Source: Pseudomonas bijieensis
Lineage (GTDB): Bacteria > Pseudomonadota > Gammaproteobacteria > Pseudomonadales > Pseudomonadaceae
Assembly: GCF_013347965.1 (NCBI RefSeq)
Contig: NZ_CP048810.1
Span: 3,409,501 to 3,473,500 of the forward strand
DNA: 64,000 nt
Reading direction: 5' to 3'
Below, one piece after another: positions 26,244 to 34,638 of the stretch. Under the pieces are notes generated by a model. The model was not told the origin of the DNA. It ran no database searches and saw only the letters and a program-made list of their open reading frames with translations. The number at the start of each line of letters is the position of its first letter. Position 1 is the stretch's first letter. The translations under genes and the position numbers were made by a program.

Positions 26244-28370
26244 ATGTCCAGGTTTTCTGCTGGCACCGCTTTGGGCACTGCCCAGGTTCGCTGCCCCCCG
26301 AACGAGCCACGGGTTCGTTTACGTCATTCGGTCGCCGCACTGTGCGGCCTGCTGCTCACGCCCTACGTACTTGCCGATGAGCACGAGCATCACGAGGCTC
26401 AGCTCGAAGAACTGAGCCCGACAGTCATCACCGCCATCGCCCCCAGTTCGCCCCTGACCGTCGTCACCAACCCCAAGGATCCGCGCCAACCGGTACCGGC
26501 CAGTGATGGCGGCGACTACCTTAAGACCATTCCCGGCTTCGCCCTGGTGCGCAACGGTGGCACCAATGGCGACCCGGTGCTGCGCGGCATGTTCGGCTCG
26601 CGGCTGAACATCCTCACCAATGGCAGCATGCTGTTGGGCGCCTGCCCAGGCCGGATGGACGCGCCGACCTCCTACATCTCGCCGGAAACCTACGACAAGC
26701 TCACCGTGATCAAGGGCCCGCAAACCGTGCTCTGGGGCCCCGGCTCATCGGCGGGGACCATCCTGTTCGACCGCGAGCCGGAACAGTTCGGCGAGCTCGG
26801 CACGCGGGTCAACGCCAGCGTGCTGGCCGGCTCCAACGGCCGTTTCGACAAAGTGGTGGATGCCGCCGCCGGTGGACCGCTGGGTTATGTGCGGGTAATT
26901 GGCAACACCGCCCATTCGGACGACTACCGCGACGGCAACAACGACACCGTACCGTCGCGCTATGACAAGTGGAACGGCGACGTCACCCTCGGCTGGACCC
27001 CGGATGCCGACACTCTGCTGGAGCTGACGGCCGGCAAGGGTGACGGCGAAGCGCGCTACGCCGGGCGTGGCATGGACGGCTCGCAGTTCAAGCGCGAAAG
27101 CCTCGGGCTGCGGTTCGAGCGCTCGAACATCGGTGACGTGCTGGATAAGGTCGAGGCGCAGGTCTACTACAACTACGCCGACCATGTGATGGACAACTAC
27201 ACGCTGCGCACACCCTCCGGCACCGGGATGATGGCCGGGCCCATGGCCTCCAACGTCGACCGCCGCACCCTCGGCGCACGTATCAAGGCCACCTGGCACT
27301 GGGCCGATGTGCAATTGATCAGCGGCCTGGACGCCCAGACCAACGAGCATCGCCAACGCAGCAGCATGGGCGTGGACACCTATAAGGACCTGCCCTACAC
27401 CAAGGACGCCGACTTCCACAATTACGGCGTGTTCAGCGAGCTGACCTGGTACGCCGCCGACCGCGACAGAGTCATCACCGGCGCCCGCCTCGACCGGGCC
27501 TCGGCCAAGGATTACCGCCAGAGCATCGGTTCCGGCATGTCGGCCCGGCCCAACCCCACCGCCGACGAGACCCGTGCCGACACCCTGCCCAGCGGCTTCG
27601 TGCGCTACGAACACGATCTGGACGACAGCCCCACCACCCTCTACGCAGGCGTGGGTCACGCGCAACGCTTCCCCGACTACTGGGAGCTGTTCTCGGCGAA
27701 CGCCGGCCCCAGCGGTTCGTTGAATGCCTTCGACGCGATCAAGCCGGAGAAAACCACCCAGCTCGACTTCGGCCTGCAATACAAGACCGAAACCCTCGAA
27801 GCCTGGGCATCGGGTTACGTCGGGCAGGTACGCGACTACATTCTGTTCGACTACACCCCAGGGATGATGGGCACCACTTCCCGGGCCGAGAACATCGATG
27901 CGCGGATCATGGGCGGTGAGCTGGGCGCAGCCTACAAGCTGACCGAGCGCTGGAAAGCCGACGCCACCCTGGCCTACGCCTGGGGCAAGAACAGCAGCGA
28001 CGGCAGCGCCCTGGCGCAAATGCCGCCGCTGGACGCACGCCTGGGCCTGACCTACAGCGAAGACCGCTGGAGCGCCGGGGCCCTGTGGCGGGTGGTGGCG
28101 GCGCAGCACCGGGTCGATGAGAACAAGGGCAACGTGGTCGGCAAGGACTACGGCAAAAGCTCAGGCTTCGGCGTGTTCTCATTGAACGGCGCCTACCGCA
28201 TCAATAAACACTGGAAGGTCAGCAGCGGCGTCGACAACCTGTTCGGCAAAGCCTACGCCGAGCACTTGAACCTGGCCGGTAACGCCGGGTTCGGCTACCC
28301 GGCGAGCGATCCCCAGGCCATCAACGAACCGGGGCGCACGCTCTGGACCAAGGTGGATATGAGTTTCTAA
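26244..28370 (+). CDS. oprC: OprC-like TonB-dependent copper receptor
   Basis: OprC is an outer-membrane TonB-dependent channel for copper. The 708-residue product has a signal region ending near VLADEHEHHEAQ, a TonB-box and plug region (TVITAIAP, DGGDYLKTIPGFALVRNGGTNGDPVLRGMFGSRLNI, GACPGRMDAPTSYISPETYDKLTVIKGPQTVLWGPGSSAGTI), then a beta barrel ending in VDMSF with the terminal aromatic. The cysteine and methionine of GACPGRMD are the site reported to bind copper in OprC. The N-terminus may be shorter than given. Copper chaperone genes precede it and a PepSY protein follows. Confidence 0.92.
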   Translation: MSRFSAGTALGTAQVRCPPNEPRVRLRHSVAALCGLLLTPYVLADEHEHHEAQLEELSPTVITAIAPSSPLTVVTNPKDPRQPVPASDGGDYLKTIPGFALVRNGGTNGDPVLRGMFGSRLNILTNGSMLLGACPGRMDAPTSYISPETYDKLTVIKGPQTVLWGPGSSAGTILFDREPEQFGELGTRVNASVLAGSNGRFDKVVDAAAGGPLGYVRVIGNTAHSDDYRDGNNDTVPSRYDKWNGDVTLGWTPDADTLLELTAGKGDGEARYAGRGMDGSQFKRESLGLRFERSNIGDVLDKVEAQVYYNYADHVMDNYTLRTPSGTGMMAGPMASNVDRRTLGARIKATWHWADVQLISGLDAQTNEHRQRSSMGVDTYKDLPYTKDADFHNYGVFSELTWYAADRDRVITGARLDRASAKDYRQSIGSGMSARPNPTADETRADTLPSGFVRYEHDLDDSPTTLYAGVGHAQRFPDYWELFSANAGPSGSLNAFDAIKPEKTTQLDFGLQYKTETLEAWASGYVGQVRDYILFDYTPGMMGTTSRAENIDARIMGGELGAAYKLTERWKADATLAYAWGKNSSDGSALAQMPPLDARLGLTYSEDRWSAGALWRVVAAQHRVDENKGNVVGKDYGKSSGFGVFSLNGAYRINKHWKVSSGVDNLFGKAYAEHLNLAGNAGFGYPASDPQAINEPGRTLWTKVDMSF

Positions 28371-28396
28371 AAACTTGCCCGAAGCAAACATAAAAC

Positions 28397-28486
28397 CTGT
28401 GGGAGCGAGCCTGCTCGCGATGCGATCTATCAGACACATTGGTGCTGAATGTACCGCCGTTATCGCGAGCAGGCTCGCTCCCACAA
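28397..28486. repeat. REP/BIME pair between oprC and the PepSY gene
   Basis: Two inverted REP units (GGGAGCGAGCCTGCTCGCGA and its complement) flank a spacer of about 45 bases. It could form a hairpin in the oprC message. Confidence 0.85.
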
Positions 28487-28531
28487 AGGGTTCCATCGTT
28501 CAACCCAATTTGCCCTGCGGAGCGCTTTCTA

Positions 28532-29911
28532 ATGAGCCAACCGAAACCCAATTTCTACAACCTGGCCTGGCGCTGGCATTTCTATGCCGGGCTGTTCGTG
28601 GCACCGTTCATGGTGATGCTGGCCCTGACCGGGATCATTTACCTGTTCAAGCCGCAACTCGACCCACTGATGTACGGCAGCCTGCTGAATGTGCCCGCCG
28701 GCCATCACACCCTGGCGGCGGACGACTTGCTCAAGCAGGTCCGCCAGGCCTATCCCGAAGGCCAGATCAAACAGTATCTGCCGCCGATCAACGCCGAGCG
28801 CAGCGCGCAATTCGTGGTGATCGACAAGGGCCGGGAACTGAACGTGTTCATCGACCCGTACCACGGCGATGTCCTCGGCGAGCAGGATGCGAAGAACAAC
28901 CTGCAAGCCATGGCCCGGGCCATCCACGGCGAGCTGCTGATCGGCACGGTCGGTGACTGCCTGGTGGAAATGGCCGCCGGTTGGGGCGTGGTGCTGGTGG
29001 TGTCGGGGCTGTACCTGTGGTGGCCGCGCGGGCAATCGTCGGCCGGGGTGCTGTGGCCACGCTGGAGCGCACGCGGTCGGCTGTTCTGGCGCGACTTGCA
29101 TGTCGTCGTCGGCTTCTGGGGCGCGGCGTTGCTGTTGGTGATGCTGCTCAGCGGCATGACCTGGACCGGCTTCTGGGGCAAGCAATACGCCAACCTCTGG
29201 AACCGCTTTCCGGCGGTGATGTGGAACGACGTGCCCAAGTCCGACGTCGAGGCCGGCAGCCTCAACAACGCCCACCGCCAGACCGTGCCGTGGGCGGTGG
29301 AAAATACGCCGATGCCGATGTCCGGCGACCATGCCGAGCACATGGGCCACGGCGGCATGCACGAAGGCCCCGCCGCCCCGACCGTCAGCCTGCAAGCGGT
29401 GCAGAACATCGCCACCGAGCGCCAGGTCGAGCCCGGCTACAGCATCACCTTGCCGACCACCTCCACCGGCGTATTCACCATCGCCGTGTTCGCCGACGAT
29501 CCGCGCAACGACGCCACCCTGCACGTGGACCAATACACCGGCAAGGTCCTGGCCGACGTGCGCTGGGCGCATTACAGCGTCGTCGCCCGCGCCACCGAAA
29601 CCGGCGTGATGCTCCATGAAGGCAAGATGTTCGGCCCGCTGAACCAGATCATGGTGCTGCTGATTTGCCTGATGATCCTGCTCAGCGCCGTGAGTGGCGT
29701 GGTGATCTGGTGGAAGCGCCGGCCCCAGGGCAAGTTCGGCGTGCCGCCGCTGCGTCACGATCTGCCGACCTGGAAGACCGGGGTGTTCATCATGCTGGCC
29801 CTGGCGCTGGTGTTCCCGCTGGTGGGGGCTTCGCTGGTGGTGGTGTGGTTGCTGGACCGGCTCGTCAGCCGGCTCAATCGCCAGCCTGAGATCGCTTCAT
29901 CTTCAAGCTGA
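28532..29911 (+). CDS. PepSY-associated membrane protein of the copper/iron-reduction type
   Basis: This 459-residue inner-membrane protein has a first helix (WHFYAGLFVAPFMVMLALTGIIYLF), PepSY-type periplasmic segments, further helices (WGVVLVVSGLYLWWP, VVVGFWGAALLLVMLLSGMTW, MVLLICLMILLSAVSGVVIWW) and a final one (MLALALVFPLVGASLVVVWLL). A Met/His-rich loop (MPMSGDHAEHMGHGGMHEG) may bind copper. Relatives next to TonB receptors are thought to reduce or handle the imported metal. I start at the ATG at 28532, with GGAG before it, because the longer frame runs through a REP unit. Confidence 0.88.
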   Translation: MSQPKPNFYNLAWRWHFYAGLFVAPFMVMLALTGIIYLFKPQLDPLMYGSLLNVPAGHHTLAADDLLKQVRQAYPEGQIKQYLPPINAERSAQFVVIDKGRELNVFIDPYHGDVLGEQDAKNNLQAMARAIHGELLIGTVGDCLVEMAAGWGVVLVVSGLYLWWPRGQSSAGVLWPRWSARGRLFWRDLHVVVGFWGAALLLVMLLSGMTWTGFWGKQYANLWNRFPAVMWNDVPKSDVEAGSLNNAHRQTVPWAVENTPMPMSGDHAEHMGHGGMHEGPAAPTVSLQAVQNIATERQVEPGYSITLPTTSTGVFTIAVFADDPRNDATLHVDQYTGKVLADVRWAHYSVVARATETGVMLHEGKMFGPLNQIMVLLICLMILLSAVSGVVIWWKRRPQGKFGVPPLRHDLPTWKTGVFIMLALALVFPLVGASLVVVWLLDRLVSRLNRQPEIASSSS

Positions 29912-29985
29912 AGACGGTGCATTAACGGAAGGCGGCGCGAAACCTCTACAATCGCGCCCGCTATCAAGCCGCAACCACAGTCCGA

Positions 29986-30078
29986 ATGGTGGGAGCGAGC
30001 CTGCTCGCGATAGCGGTGGATCAGCCAACAGAGATGTGACTGACCTACCGCTATCGCGAGCAGGCTCGCTCCCACAAG
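29986..30078. repeat. REP/BIME pair before the ABC importer
   Basis: Inverted units of GGGAGCGAGCCTGCTCGCGA lie around a spacer with AGCGGTGGATCAG and its near mirror CTACCGCT. The same spacer type occurs at 35949-36039. Confidence 0.85.
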
Positions 30079-30113
30079 AGGCTGTGTGTCGATCCAATAA
30101 TTTGAGTAGATGC

Positions 30114-30902
30114 ATGACCTCGCTAACCCTCTCCCACCTCGGCTGGACGCCCCTGGGCCACGGCCACTGCCATCACCAGTTCCAGCTGCGTGACGTGACG
30201 TTGCAGGTGGCGGCCGGGGAGTTCGTCGGCTTGATCGGACCCAATGGCAGCGGCAAGACCAGCCTGTTGCGCTGCGCCTACCGCTTCAACCGGCCGGAAC
30301 ACGGCGAGGTCAAACTCGAGCATCACAACGTCTGGAGACAGTCCTCGCGCTGGTGCGCCCAACGCATCGCCGTGGTGCTGCAAGAGTTTCCCGATGCCTT
30401 CGGCCTGACGGTGGAGGAGGTGGTCGCCATGGGTCGCACGCCCCACAAAGGCCTGTTCGACGGCGACAATCACGACGACCGCCGGCTGGTGCTCCAGGCA
30501 TTGGAATCGGCCGGGCTTGCAGGTTTTGGCGAGCATGCATTCGCCACCCTCTCGGGCGGTGAAAAGCAACGGGTGATCCTCGCCCGCGCCCTGGCCCAGC
30601 AGCCGCAATTGTTGATCCTCGATGAACCGACCAATCACCTCGACCCCCACTATCAATTGCAATTGCTGCAACTGATCAAGGGCCTGGGCATCGGCACCCT
30701 CGCCAGCCTCCACGACCTGAATCTGGCCGCCGCCTTCTGCGACCGCCTGTACGTGATCGAACACGGACGCATCGTCGCCAGCGGCACGCCCAAGGATGTC
30801 CTCAGCGCCGAGCTGCTGCGTGAGGTGTTCGGCGTCGACGCCCTGGTGGATGAGCACCCGCTGTCCGGCTACCCACGAATCACCTGGATAACCCAACCAT
30901 GA
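30114..30902 (+). CDS. FecE/BtuD-type ABC transporter ATPase
   Basis: The 262-residue product powers import of an iron complex, corrinoid or similar chelate. It has Walker A GPNGSGKT at about residue 42, the signature LSGGEKQRVILARAL, Walker B LLILDEPTNHLD, and the switch histidine in LASLHDLNLAA. It starts at the ATG at 30114; the longer frame runs into REP sequence. It overlaps the binding protein gene by four bases (ATGA). In P. aeruginosa a similar three-gene set lies beside the cob genes, so a corrinoid or metal substrate is possible but not shown. Confidence 0.92.
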   Translation: MTSLTLSHLGWTPLGHGHCHHQFQLRDVTLQVAAGEFVGLIGPNGSGKTSLLRCAYRFNRPEHGEVKLEHHNVWRQSSRWCAQRIAVVLQEFPDAFGLTVEEVVAMGRTPHKGLFDGDNHDDRRLVLQALESAGLAGFGEHAFATLSGGEKQRVILARALAQQPQLLILDEPTNHLDPHYQLQLLQLIKGLGIGTLASLHDLNLAAAFCDRLYVIEHGRIVASGTPKDVLSAELLREVFGVDALVDEHPLSGYPRITWITQP

Positions 30903-31846
30903 CCTTGCGTTCCCTGCTGTCGCTCGCCCTGCTGCTGGGCAGTGCCCACGCCCTGGCCGAGGCCACCCGCTACCCGCTGACGATCCAGAGCTGCAACCGC
31001 CAGGTGGTGTTCAACGAAGCCCCCCGACATGCCGTCAGCCATGACATCAACATGACCCAGATGATGCTCGCCCTGGGCCTCAAGCCACGCATGGTCGGCT
31101 ACAGCGGCATCAGTGGCTGGAAGTCGGTGACGCCCGAGATGGCGAAGATCCTCGATGGCCTGCCGGAACTGGCGGCCAAGTACCCGTCGGTGGAAACCCT
31201 GCTCAGTGCCAACGTCGACTTCTTCTTCGCCGGGTGGGACTACGGCATGCGAGTGGGCGGCGACCTGACGCCGCAGACCCTGCAACCGCTGGGCATCAAC
31301 GTCTACGAGCTGACCGAGTCCTGCGCGTTCGTGATGAAACGCCCGGCAGCCTCGCTGGAAGACACCTACAACGATCTGCGCAACCTCGGAAAAATCTTCG
31401 ACGTCCAGGATCGCGCCAACGAACTGATCGCCACGATGCAGGCTCAGGTGGCCGAAGTGCGCAAACACCTGCCTACCGACCAGCCCCGGGTGTTCCTGTA
31501 TGACAGCGGCGAAGACCGCGCCATGACCTCCGGCCGCCTGGGCATGCCCCAGGCCCTGATCGATGCCGCCGGTGGACGCAACATTCTCGATGACGTGGAA
31601 AGCAGTTGGACCCGGGTGAACTGGGAGAACGTGGTCGAGCGCAACCCGCAGGTCATTGTGATCGTCGACTACGGCGAAGTCAGCGCCGAGCAGAAGCAGC
31701 AGTTCCTGCTGAACAACCCGGCCCTGCAATCGGTGGAGGCGATCAAGCAGCGGCGCTTCATCGTCATTCCTTACGTGCAGGCCACGCCGGGCATCGATAA
31801 CGTGCTGGCGGTGCAAACCCTGGCGCGGGGGTTTCACCGCCAATGA
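30899..31846 (+). CDS. Periplasmic binding protein of the FecB/BtuF type
   Basis: The 315-residue product has a signal peptide (LRSLLSLALLLGSAHALA, then EATRYP) and the two-lobed fold of helical-backbone binding proteins. Segments typical of the family are APRHAVSHDINMTQMMLALGL near the N-terminus, the VETLLSANVDFFFAGWDYGM stretch, and NPQVIVIVDYGE in the second lobe. It would capture the ligand for the permease encoded next. Overlaps of four bases on both sides mark a single operon. Confidence 0.9.
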   Translation: MTLRSLLSLALLLGSAHALAEATRYPLTIQSCNRQVVFNEAPRHAVSHDINMTQMMLALGLKPRMVGYSGISGWKSVTPEMAKILDGLPELAAKYPSVETLLSANVDFFFAGWDYGMRVGGDLTPQTLQPLGINVYELTESCAFVMKRPAASLEDTYNDLRNLGKIFDVQDRANELIATMQAQVAEVRKHLPTDQPRVFLYDSGEDRAMTSGRLGMPQALIDAAGGRNILDDVESSWTRVNWENVVERNPQVIVIVDYGEVSAEQKQQFLLNNPALQSVEAIKQRRFIVIPYVQATPGIDNVLAVQTLARGFHRQ

Positions 31847-32853
31847 ACGGTCGTCGTTATGGCGCCCTGTTGGTGCTCCTCGGCGCGCTGATGCTGGTGT
31901 CGTGCGTGGTATCCCTGGGCTTCGGTCCGGCGCGGGTGCCGGTGGCGGTGGTCTGGGACATCTTGCTGAACAAGGCTTTCGGCTTGGGCGAGGTGCATTG
32001 GACGCCGGGGCAGGAACATATTGTCTGGCTGATCCGCGTGCCGCGCCTGCTGCTCGGTACCCTGGTGGGCGCTGGGTTGGCATTGATCGGCGCGGTGCTG
32101 CAAGCGGTCACGCGCAATCCACTGGCCGATCCACACCTGCTGGGCGTGACGTCCGGTGCGACCTTGGGCGCGGTCATCGTGGTGCTGCATATCGGCGAAA
32201 TCATCGGCCTGCTGACCCTGCCCCTCGCTGCGTTCATTGGCGCACTGCTGAGCATGCTGCTGGTGCTCGCCATCGCTGCCCGCCAGGGCCGCCTGGAGAG
32301 TGACCGGTTGTTGCTGTGCGGCGTGGCAGTGTCCTTCGTGATGATGGCGGCGGCCAATCTACTGCTGTTCCTGGGAGATCACCGCGCCAGCTCCGCAGTG
32401 ATGTTCTGGATGCTCGGTGGCCTGGGCCTGGCACGCTGGGAGCTGCTGGCAGTGCCGGCGGCCAGTGTATCGCTGGGGCTGGTGTTACTGCTGGGCATGG
32501 CCCGGCCGCTGAACGCGTTGATGGCGGGTGAACAGACCGCCGTGACTTTGGGTTTGAACGCGGCGCGGGTACGGCTGTGGATCTTCTTGATCGCGTCGCT
32601 GATGACCGGGGTGCTGGTGTCCATCAGCGGCTCAATTGGTTTTGTCGGGCTGATGGTGCCGCACATTGCCCGGCGTTTGGTCGGTGCCGAACATCGCCGG
32701 TTGCTGCCGGCCTGCGTGCTGTTGGGCAGCCTGTTCCTGGTGTGGGTGGACGTGGCGGCGCGGACGTTGATCGCCCCGGAAGACTTGCCGATTGGAGTCG
32801 CTACCGCAGCCATTGGCGGGCTATTCTTCATCGGCCTGATGCGCCGTCGCTGA
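31843..32853 (+). CDS. FecCD/BtuC family ABC permease
   Basis: This 336-residue inner-membrane protein has about ten helices and the family motifs RVPRLLLGTLVGAGLALIGAVLQAVTRNPLADPHLLGVTSGA and GSIGFVGLMVPHIARRLVGAEHRRLLP, the second forming the coupling region to the ATPase. It is the last gene of the importer operon. Its end overlaps by 26 bases with the end of the opposing methyltransferase gene, so no terminator lies between. Confidence 0.93.
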   Translation: MNGRRYGALLVLLGALMLVSCVVSLGFGPARVPVAVVWDILLNKAFGLGEVHWTPGQEHIVWLIRVPRLLLGTLVGAGLALIGAVLQAVTRNPLADPHLLGVTSGATLGAVIVVLHIGEIIGLLTLPLAAFIGALLSMLLVLAIAARQGRLESDRLLLCGVAVSFVMMAAANLLLFLGDHRASSAVMFWMLGGLGLARWELLAVPAASVSLGLVLLLGMARPLNALMAGEQTAVTLGLNAARVRLWIFLIASLMTGVLVSISGSIGFVGLMVPHIARRLVGAEHRRLLPACVLLGSLFLVWVDVAARTLIAPEDLPIGVATAAIGGLFFIGLMRRR

Positions 32854-34363
32854 AAAAATGCTTCTTTTTGTACACGCCGAATAGCTCGGTCCCCAGGCCT
32901 CCATTACGAAAATGCTCAAGTTCCGCTCGAACCATATCAATGACCAATTCCTGGTCTTCAGCGTCTTCAAGATGAAAATTTCCACTGTAGGCAAGATTAA
33001 CCATTCGCCAGAGGAAGCAGTTGGTGCGGTAAACATCTACCGGTTGTAGCCAACGCTCAAGGAGCGCGGTAATTTCCTCGCTTCGAATCCCCTCAAAACA
33101 CCCAATCGAATGGTCCTTGTCTGGAATGACAGCATCGACAACCTGAGTGTCGGCATTTAATCGGTAGCGCGCTGGCAAGGAAGAGAATGCTGCGTCAGCA
33201 GCCATTATTGCGTCGGGCCACAAACGATTGCCATTACGTCCCACGGCCTCCCCCACACTCCAGAACTCCCCATCATTTTTCAAACTACGGGAGATAAAGA
33301 GCATTACCTTTTCCAGCTCCACCAAATGATGCAATGCCGAAACACAAATAATGACATCCCACTGTTCACCGGTAGGCACCAGGTTATTCGCATCCGCCAC
33401 GATCAAATCGAGGCTGATCCCTGGCGGAAACTGCTTTGCCGCGATTTGGAGCAGGTCCTCATTGATATCCAGCAGTGACCATTCGACGCCTTCGGGAATA
33501 GCCGCTGACAAACCCGCCTCTATCCGCGCGGCGCCACTGCAGATTGACAAGACCTTTATTGCCCCGTGGTCCGTGACTTTTTGGCGTAGCCTCGCTTGAA
33601 AATCAGGCGGAGTTTGCGGGACGTTCGCCCTCAGGAGACGAGTCGCATAAGAGTAGGCGGCCTCTCCTTCAAACGGCTCCGAAATGACAATGTCAGCCTG
33701 CGCACCAAACCCTTGCGCCTGAGCCAGTCCGTTTAATTGGCGAACGGTGCGAGCAACGCCCATTGCAGTTTCACTCTGTCGCTCCTGAACGTTTGAGTAA
33801 AACGCGTTCCGGTAGACGCTACTGAAGTGTGCTATCTCGTTTTTCATGCGCATCTGATGATGGGTTTTCGCCAGAAGCGCCTTCATCTGTCCCTCCCTGG
33901 CGACACACAAGTCAGCTATCGCCAGCCAGTCGGCCGTAGGATCGTTCTGCGCACCAGGCCCGCACTTTATCAAGAGACGGCCACGCATCCCTGCCAACCA
34001 AGCCAAGTCCAAATCCACCGTCCTCCATTCCGACGGTGTATATCCTGCGCAAAAATGAAAAGTTCCAAGTTGAAATTCGGCTTGAGCTTTATCATCGAAA
34101 AAAACAACTGAGCATGTGAGCCCATCCAAACTGATGCTGGGTAGAGCAGCCGAAAAACGAACGTGTAACGTTGAATCAGGAAACACCTTCAGCTCACTAC
34201 TTCGAAGGTGCTCTCCAGCGATGAGAATCAGCGAATATCTTGCTTCTCTCAAGTGCGCCACATGCATCCATGTCGGATGCTCGGCCAGTTTAACGTCAGG
34301 CAACACGTCAAAAACCGCCGTCTCATCGAGAAGAAAAAAGCTTGCAACGCCAGCGTCATTCAA
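32828..34363 (-). CDS. Orphan SAM-dependent methyltransferase with unknown N-terminal domain
   Basis: The 511-residue product has a Rossmann-type methyltransferase in its second half: IKVLSICSGAARIEAGL (motif I), SLLDINEDLLQIAAKQF (acidic end of strand 2) and WDVIICVSALHHLVELEKVM. The first 170 residues look like a beta-sandwich (ILIAGEHLRSSELKVF, HVRFSAAL, CSVVFFDDKAQAEFQLGTFHF), followed by a helical linker. This build is found in sugar or surface-glycan methyltransferases, but no glycan genes are nearby. It starts at a TTG with AGAGGGGA six bases before. Codon use is clearly more AT-rich than its neighbours, suggesting transfer. Confidence 0.82.
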   Translation of the reverse strand: MNDAGVASFFLLDETAVFDVLPDVKLAEHPTWMHVAHLREARYSLILIAGEHLRSSELKVFPDSTLHVRFSAALPSISLDGLTCSVVFFDDKAQAEFQLGTFHFCAGYTPSEWRTVDLDLAWLAGMRGRLLIKCGPGAQNDPTADWLAIADLCVAREGQMKALLAKTHHQMRMKNEIAHFSSVYRNAFYSNVQERQSETAMGVARTVRQLNGLAQAQGFGAQADIVISEPFEGEAAYSYATRLLRANVPQTPPDFQARLRQKVTDHGAIKVLSICSGAARIEAGLSAAIPEGVEWSLLDINEDLLQIAAKQFPPGISLDLIVADANNLVPTGEQWDVIICVSALHHLVELEKVMLFISRSLKNDGEFWSVGEAVGRNGNRLWPDAIMAADAAFSSLPARYRLNADTQVVDAVIPDKDHSIGCFEGIRSEEITALLERWLQPVDVYRTNCFLWRMVNLAYSGNFHLEDAEDQELVIDMVRAELEHFRNGGLGTELFGVYKKKHFFSDGASGR

Positions 34364-34557
34364 ACGGATTTCCCCTCTTCAGAATGGCAGAAGAGTCAGC
34401 ATAGTCGGGCGGTCGAAAATCTCACGTTGAATTAACCCTTATCCACGCCCCAATGCAGAGCGCCACATTGCACCAGCGCCGGTGATACGGTCACTGATGG
34501 TGCATTGTCGTTTTCCTCTCCCGCCGCCAACCCCGCATTTCAAAGCCTTCCCCCGAC

Positions 34558-34575
34558 CGGGCACACCCCTTGCAA
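34558..34575 (+). promoter_or_regulatory. Sigma-54-type promoter before urtA
   Basis: The sequence GGGCACACCCCTTGCA has the invariant GG (34560-34561) and GC (34572-34573) exactly ten bases apart, matching the -24/-12 RpoN consensus. It lies about 65 bases before the urtA ATG. Half-sites resembling NtrC boxes (TGCACCA at 34469, TGGTGCA at 34498) lie upstream, but their spacing is not that of a standard NtrC site. Nitrogen control of urea uptake is known in related bacteria. Confidence 0.7.
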
Positions 34576-34638
34576 AAGCACCTTCAGCGTTTGCATCTGC
34601 CCTCGAAAAAAAACTCATAAGTCCACGGAGATCGCACA

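Noticed and set aside
34340..34359. An ATG at 34359 as the methyltransferase start
   Set aside because: It is in another frame and would need an indel; the TTG at 34363 has a well-placed ribosome site.
34469..34504. An NtrC site before urtA made of TGCACCA and TGGTGCA
   Set aside because: The halves are 22 bases apart, much more than in a standard NtrC site. They could be half-sites but I do not list them as one operator.
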